The notes under the pieces are model-generated. The model did not search any database and was not told the DNA's origin. It saw only the letters and a list, made by a program, of their open reading frames with translations. This document shows, in pieces, positions 57,557 to 64,000 of a DNA stretch of 64,000 bases. Each line of letters opens with the position of its first letter. Positions within the stretch are counted from its first letter, which is position 1. The position numbers and the translations under genes are program-made. Location: positions 124,001-188,000 of the forward strand of contig CAJNYU010004517.1 in NCBI GenBank assembly GCA_905331475.1, given 5' to 3'. This DNA comes from Rotaria socialis (taxonomy: Eukaryota; Rotifera; Eurotatoria; Philodinida; Philodinidae).

Positions 57557-59202
57557 GGTCAGTACGATCATTCAAGGAAGACTCGTGTAGAAGAAGGTAG
57601 AATGTAAGAGAAAAAACGAGCAGAATATTACATTACGCAACTCCTCATCACCGCATGACAATGACGCCGCCGTATATCCGATGTAAGCTACTACCATCAT
57701 CATTATCAACATTGAAAGAAGGGTGAACTCGAGGCTGGCCTGTCGTCGGCGCTGACCTACAACAATCATAGCACCTGCTCATATATGCCTTTATTTTGAA
57801 CAGAATATAATGGATTGAAAGCAAATGTGCTTTGTGTGTATACATATATATTTGTATGCAATGCATGCAACTGGCAGAAAGAGAAAAAACACCAAGGTGA
57901 ATGAATAATTCAAAGAGCACTGACCCAGACAAAAGCTCCAGACATATACACTCAGCAGCAATAGATGTGTTCAAATAAAACAGTAATTATGACTTGTACT
58001 GTACTGTTCAATCGGTCGAATTGACTAGCTAGCCAGTCGTCACTCGCTTGTTCACTCTCTTTCTTTCCTCTCGCTTCGTCGTAGTGGAAGACAACCAGAC
58101 GATTACAGCACATACATACAAAACGTCTAGCCTCTGGATATAAATAGTTGAACAGACAAACGCGGAAAAGACGGACAGATAGACATGAAAATAGAAAACG
58201 CTATTGATTAGGGAATATGCATACGTTTTGACATTATCGTCTGTCGATTTTTCTATATTTCTCTTTGATTAAATACAAAAAGAAATAAATAAGTGACAAT
58301 AATAAGAGTATTTATACGCATAGATTTGGAAAGAGTACGCTCCGTATGAAGGGTCTTTTGTATTACTCGGACATCTTGGTACTGCAAAAAAATATTAATA
58401 ATAGCACAAAAAATAAAGAATTGAATCGATTCTTCATGCATAACTTAATTTACAATTAAATAGTTAGATTTTACATTTTCTAATCTATGCCGAGTCTCAA
58501 TTATAAAAAAAACCTCCGAATAATTGAGCAAAAAAAAGCCTCTCAATATTGACGTAATACAAAATAGTAGGGTTCATGCAGAACAATAATCTTCACTAGA
58601 CAGTTTTGATCAACTCACCTATATGTACATGTATATAAATATTGTTGACGAGCTGTTGGATTACCGCCAAATGTTGGATGAAAGAGATTTGAGAAAACTA
58701 ATAGTTTTTGCTATTTGCTCTACGAGAATGAGGAAAGACACGCGTCTGATCAAAATACTATCGAGAGTGTGATTGCGTAGTCGTTGTCGTCTGTTGATTG
58801 ACCATCAAATAACAACTGAACGTTTTTTCTCTCTCTCTCTCCTTCTGTCCCTCTTTTCTTTTCTTCAGATACTGTTCTCTCTTATTCTTTTTTTCCTATC
58901 GTGCTTGTCGTTGAACATATAAAACCATACATGAGCTGAGGAGAAGAAGAACGAGAAAGCGGTCGTCATCGTTCAAGGCCAGCTAATGGACTCTGTCCGC
59001 ATACACATATATGCATACTTAGAAGAGAAAAGAAAACGATGACGTATGAAAAAATAGTTGGTTGCCGCACTCTTGTTCTTCTTTGTGCTTTCAACGAACG
59101 TCGAGTGAGAGACGTAATCTTATTCAAGCATATAATGCGAAACCACTTGACCAACCGAATGCTCGAATTCGTTCTCTTGTTTGCTCGCCTTTCACTTAGG
59201 CC

Positions 59203-59275
59203 AGACAGTCAGTCAGTCAGACAGACAGATAGACAGAGAGAGAGAGAGAGAGAGACACAGACAGACATACAGGCA
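59203..59275. repeat. Compound (CAGT)n/(CAGA)n/(GA)n microsatellite
   Basis: Successive CAGT, CAGA and GA repeats followed by CAGA-rich sequence. It accounts for the apparent open frame there. Confidence 0.9.
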
Positions 59276-59556
59276 GAGACATAATCACTAATTCAATTTG
59301 CTGCCGACGCGGTCACAGAGACGCGTCATCATCGTCTCCGGTTCTCGCTCTTTTTCACACATATACAGCGCCTATAGACATTGACCAGCTGTTATAGCAC
59401 GTAGCATATATCATCTTCAAACAATTTATAAGAAAATAAATTCTCTCATTTATTATTGTATCTGACCGGACCTTGCCCTTTTATTTGTTAGTCTGTCTGT
59501 ATCAAACATAAATAAGAATACTCAACATCGGATATCATAGGGTCTTGAATGGCTGC

Positions 59557-59582
<26 letters not shown>
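59557..59582. repeat. (AT)13 microsatellite
   Basis: Uninterrupted AT dinucleotide run. Confidence 0.95.
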
Positions 59583-59589
<7 letters not shown>

Positions 59590-60729
59590 TTGAATGAAGC
59601 GATTTGTTCATACAATAATACTGACGTGTCCAGTAATGTAACCTTTTTATCATGACAGACAAAGATTACATTCATTGTCCGGTAAAATGTTATCGCATAC
59701 GACGTTTGTACGATTTCTAACACATTCAGTTTTTTTCCTCTTAGTCTTTCATCATCGAACAATGATCAATAGTAAGCAGACCGATAGACAAATGTAAAAA
59801 CATATAAAGAAAAAGTATGCAATGTATTGATTAATCAGTTGGATTGTGCACATCTAAATACAACAAGACATCCAAGCATCTAGATTACGCGATGATGATG
59901 ATAATGATGAGATAGTCTAATGCAATAGATCTCGTTAGTTTATGTCTATATGTCTGCTTAATCATCAAAACGATAAGAATACATTTGAACAAATGAATGA
60001 TGAGAAATGAAAGGAAAATATCAAGATGAATACTTCTAGATGTATATTACTTGTTCAAAGCATAAAGACCGTTTTTTTGTACAATTGATCAATCATTATT
60101 ATTCATTCGGACAACGATTATATGTAGATTTTGATTCTTCGATTGTCTTACACATATAGCGATTGTCATTTATTTGATAACTATTATCGAAGTGAAGTGT
60201 ATCGGAGTACATAATTTCATCAGTAATCATCCGTCTATGGCAGCAAATGTAATATCAAACATTTGTATCTGTTCTTTTAATCAATCAACAGTTTAAACAT
60301 ATGATTTGTAGATTTGTAGATTTGTAAGTGTCATTCTCGATTGTAAAACAAAATATTTTGACCTCGGAAAATAAGATGCATCAAACTGGTTGTTGATAAT
60401 ATCATTTTTAGTAAATTCATTTGATTAAGTTGCATCAGTCTTTAACGACTAATTAATATCAGACTTCATATACATGTGTACCAAATCATTTCTGATCATG
60501 CAATCAGAATAAATATACTTCTATTCAGAGAATATTTCTACAATTCTTCAATAAACCGACTCCCGCTTTCTACTATTAAAAAAAAGAATATCTATTAAAT
60601 ATCTTTCAATTTAAGCAGACATTAATTATTGAGTTTAAAAAAGCAAGTATGTATAATTGTCTCATGAATCGACGGCCAGTGTTAGAGATTATGCATTGAT
60701 GAATAGGAGGAAAAAGAAATCTCTCCCTC

Positions 60730-60752
60730 TATATATATATATATATATATAT
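60730..60752. repeat. (TA)n microsatellite
   Basis: Uninterrupted alternating TA run. Confidence 0.95.
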
Positions 60753-63700
60753 GATGACCGATAAACAATCAGCATTTGAATTATTAATTGCAAAATATCC
60801 ATTGTAATACATGTATGATCTTGTTAATTTTACATTCATACACAATTCTTTATTGCATCAATGTCTCATGACCTATATACAATTTGAACAATAGTAAAAG
60901 AACAGATGTGTCACATATGCCATTGAGTAGACACAGACAGACAGACGTTATTTTCCTTCTCGATTGACCGAGCAATCATCGGCGTCTAATGCACATTGTT
61001 ACAATATCGTTCTCTTGTTTTCTTTAGCTATTGACAGCATAAAGATCGAGAAACTCAATGAAAATGTAAGAACTTTTATATCAACAATTATAATGACTAC
61101 AATTTTCATTTTATATTACTTTCACGAGTTCAATATATATATGCGTATGATAATGATATTCGTTGTGTTACGGACGTATCAACGATTAATACTATCGTAT
61201 CAGTGTAATTTCTAACATCATACTGTCAAGATCATTAGAGTAGAGATTTAAATTTGAACAAATATATAGAGAATAATTGAAAATGATGCTTTTTTCATTT
61301 CGAATGAAAGAAAAGGTGAATTTGCAAAAAAAAAGAAAACAGAACTATCATAATCATTCATTTGATGCTGACAACTTATATACGTAGAGTAAGGTACTTG
61401 TCTCATTCAAGACCAATAATAAAGATAAGAGCGTGAAATAACTTATAAAGAGGTATGCCCCAGACGTCACTTCAACGAAAAATATTTCGAATTTTCAACG
61501 ATAGCGGAGTGAGATCGAAGTTTCTATTGCTATGAAAAAAATTTGAAAGAAATATTTAATTTTAATTAAGACTACGATTTTTTAAATAGTATATTTAATA
61601 TTGACGAAAAAATTTCCATGTAGAAATGATTCATATCCAGACATTTTGACATTGTAAAAGCATATTTTTCCGAGTAAGAAGTTTTATGTCAGAATTCAAT
61701 AATAATTAGCAATGTTATTCGAAATATTACAATCAGACTTCTGTGAATCATCAGATCACAATCGATCTTTTGAAGTTTTCAAAATAAATTTATGATTTCT
61801 CTGAAAATTCTGATCGTTTTTGAATTATTTTCGGGTAAAGTTTAGAAAAAAAACCATCTAAAACATTTACTCTTTTTATTAATTGAATCTTATTGTTTTA
61901 CTATAAATTTTTCCATTTGAAAATTAACTTTATATTGATGATTATCTAAAATAAAATAAATAATTATAAATACTGAATAGAATTTGTTTTTGTTCATTCA
62001 ATCGAAAATATCGGTTCTTTTTATTATTTAATTTGAAATTAAAACATACAACACTCATTTAGCCGATCAAGAATCACTGGTTCCCTTAAAATATTACTTA
62101 AAAAAATAGTCGAAATAGTTTTTCGAAATTTAAAACAAGTTTTCTTGTTTACTCAATAGCAATATTTCTTTTAATTCATAACGATGTTTTCTAATTGATT
62201 CGATCATCAATATCTATTCTTGCACAAAAATAGCTACTCTCTATGTAAAATTACTATTCTTAATGATATTGATTGATATTTTGGCTATAAAGGCGCAACA
62301 GTAGCCAGTGATTACAAATAAAAACACTCCAGTCATCGGGTTATTTACACGAAAGGCGTGGTTCCCTAGTTGAATTTCTCTTGCGAAAAAAGGTGTCTAG
62401 TTAAAATACGTATTGAAACCGTGACGTCTCTCATTTTGACATCAAACAAGCTACCATTTGTTTCTTTCTAGCATTGAAGGTACTTTTGTATATTTACTAA
62501 ATGATCATCAGAGTCTGTTATATGTGGTAAAACATATTTTTTAAATATAAAAACAACAATATCAACTATCTCAAAATAATTTCTAATGAGATTTGAATTA
62601 GACTACAGCACAACTATAGGATTTCAAGTCAATGATTCGAACAAAAATATTCTACACTAATCTGAAAATTATATTTGATATTTAGATTAATCATCTAGCA
62701 TTGATTGGCAAATATATTACCTTTCAAAAAACAAAAAACAAGCATTTGATCAAGGCATCTCGGTAATTTTCGTAGCTTATTCAGCATTCATCGATGAGAT
62801 AAAAATTAGTGAGATGAACACTTCTCCTCTTTCCCACCCATTCAGAAAAGCAATCGAAGTTTGAGAGCATTGGATCGTAATGAGAACGTTTCTTTTTAAA
62901 TCTTTTTCAATATAACTTCAGAAATTTTGTAAGACTTATCGATGACGTGCTATGGAGTCATGTTTGGGACTAAATTCAAAAAGTAAAATAAAGTGCAAAA
63001 TAACCATTTTAGCGTGGTTCAAATACATAGACAAAAATTGAGCAGCTCAACAACAAAATTATAAAATACATACAGCAATATCTAGAACAATTTTTTAAGG
63101 GCTCTTGTCCTAGAGGTATTACATAGAGTTCTACCTCGAGGATCTTACTATAGAAATAAATCACTTGTAGAAAATATATCCTAATGAATGTCATTTTTTG
63201 AGAAAATTATACGTTCTATGGTTATTGTTGCAGTCAAACGAAGATAAATAAGACTTGTACTAAATGTCCGTCTCATTATCAAAAATACTCAAATACTAAA
63301 AGGAACATCCTCTTGGAAAAAATCGAGTACAATCATATCATTTGTCTATGAATCTGTCAATGAGATTGTATTGATTTAAATCCTATGCTCATATTTCTTG
63401 GCATGCCATTTACAATTTCTAAAATATAAGTCTAATTCAGAAGGAAATCGAAATTCTGCTGTTGACTCAATATTTCATACCTTATGTTACCCATGTTAAC
63501 GAATCGAAAATAATCAAAAAGCTTTTTTTTTATATTAACATGTTTGGCCTATGCATTTATATTTCAAAATGTTGATGTCGTTATCATTAATATCTATATT
63601 TTTCGTCGTGTACTGCATTCAATATTAATAGTATCTCTAAATAACGACCTTCATTCACCTGTCAGTTTGTCATGTCTTTTCCTTTCCTTATTGATATTTT

Positions 63701-63902
63701 TTTATCGAGTATATGCTTCGATAATTATACTTAGTCGATTGGTAAAATTATGTTCGTAAAACAAATGAAGTAAAAATACGAAGTATTTAGTTTGCAAGTA
63801 ACATGCATAATTATAACGAATAGCGTACTTAGATTTTCAATTTATTGAAGTTTATTATTGTATAAATTATTTTTTTCCCCTTTTAAGATTGATACGTACA
63901 AA

Positions 63903-63984
63903 ATGGAGCAAATACGTTGGAATGAAAAATGTATTGAATTTCGAAATCTAGTTGATAATTCGACTATAAAAAAACCAACACTCG
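63903..63984 (+). CDS. Possible first coding exon of a gene running off the right edge
   Basis: A pyrimidine-rich tract ending in TTTTAAG (63881-63887) is followed 15 nt later by ATG, then 27 open codons (MEQIRWNEKCIEFRN...) and a GGTAGAT donor at 63985. The acceptor-then-ATG layout matches other genes in the window. There are too few residues to name a family, and a chance frame is possible. Confidence 0.3.
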
Positions 63985-64000
63985 GTAGATGATCATGTTT

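Larger units (their letters stand above)
55818..63870. other. 8-kb gene-poor region upstream of the receptor-like gene
   Basis: No convincing coding frame on either strand. The region between about 55.8 and 61 kb is unusually rich in simple repeats and in A/G- or C/T-rich tracts. It may hold 5' UTR exons and regulatory DNA of the receptor-like gene, but I cannot identify specific elements. Confidence 0.5.

Noticed and set aside
59039-59284. 81-codon plus-strand frame
   Set aside because: Its second half is the compound CAGT/CAGA/GA microsatellite; no domain in the remainder.

Overview
The window looks like nuclear DNA of a small-genome invertebrate, most likely a bdelloid rotifer. It is strongly AT-rich. 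Genes are dense with canonical GT-AG splicing and the standard code. Most introns are about 45-65 bp, but nearly every gene also has one outlier intron of 240-1,270 bp. All recognisable proteins are animal-type. The rotifer assignment is an inference from intron style, base composition and splice-acceptor-like signals just upstream of many start codons; no species marker was read.

Layout: (1) 2-7615 +, the 3' five-sixths of an animal fatty acid synthase. (2) 8563-9041 -, a doubtful 52-residue gene divergent from (3) 9221-12086 +, condensin kleisin CAP-H. (4) 13475-14679 +, maleylacetoacetate isomerase. (5) 16021-19127 +, a two-domain phosphoethanolamine N-methyltransferase, converging on (6) 19227-20061 -, an unrecognised 198-residue gene. 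(7) 20.1-23.1 kb, intergenic DNA with a GGGCAGG-rich terminal-inverted-repeat element. (8) 23094-30119 -, a USP25/28-type deubiquitinase. (9) 30437-30865 -, an intronless DUF1761 membrane protein. (10) 31.8-32.5 kb, a fold-back repeat. (11) 32885-34525 +, a divergent eEF1A. (12) 38942-40103 +, an unrecognised protein made of a duplicated three-exon unit. (13) 44656-46023 +, RNA polymerase II subunit RPB9, closely followed by (14) 46184-49854 +, PPP1R37, in an operon-like layout. (15) 53225-55742 -, a nuclear-receptor-like protein with no visible DNA-binding domain. (16) About 8 kb of microsatellite-rich DNA without a convincing gene, with a possible first exon of another gene at the right edge.

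The genes do not form one pathway; this is an ordinary animal mix of lipid synthesis (FAS, PMT), amino-acid catabolism (isomerase), chromosome condensation, ubiquitin removal, translation, transcription and phosphatase regulation. The accessory interest lies in the exon-triplet duplication gene, the DBD-less receptor, the operon-like RPB9-PPP1R37 pair with apparent trans-splice acceptors, the altered methyl-donor loop in the second PMT domain, and several GC-rich or palindromic repeats that stand out from the AT-rich background. Exon models were built by hand; phase agreement across all exons supports FAS, GSTZ1, PMT, the 198-residue gene, eEF1A, the duplicated-unit gene, RPB9, PPP1R37 and the receptor. 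No reverse transcriptase, integrase, capsid or envelope-like frame, no CRISPR array and no convincing tRNA or rRNA was seen.
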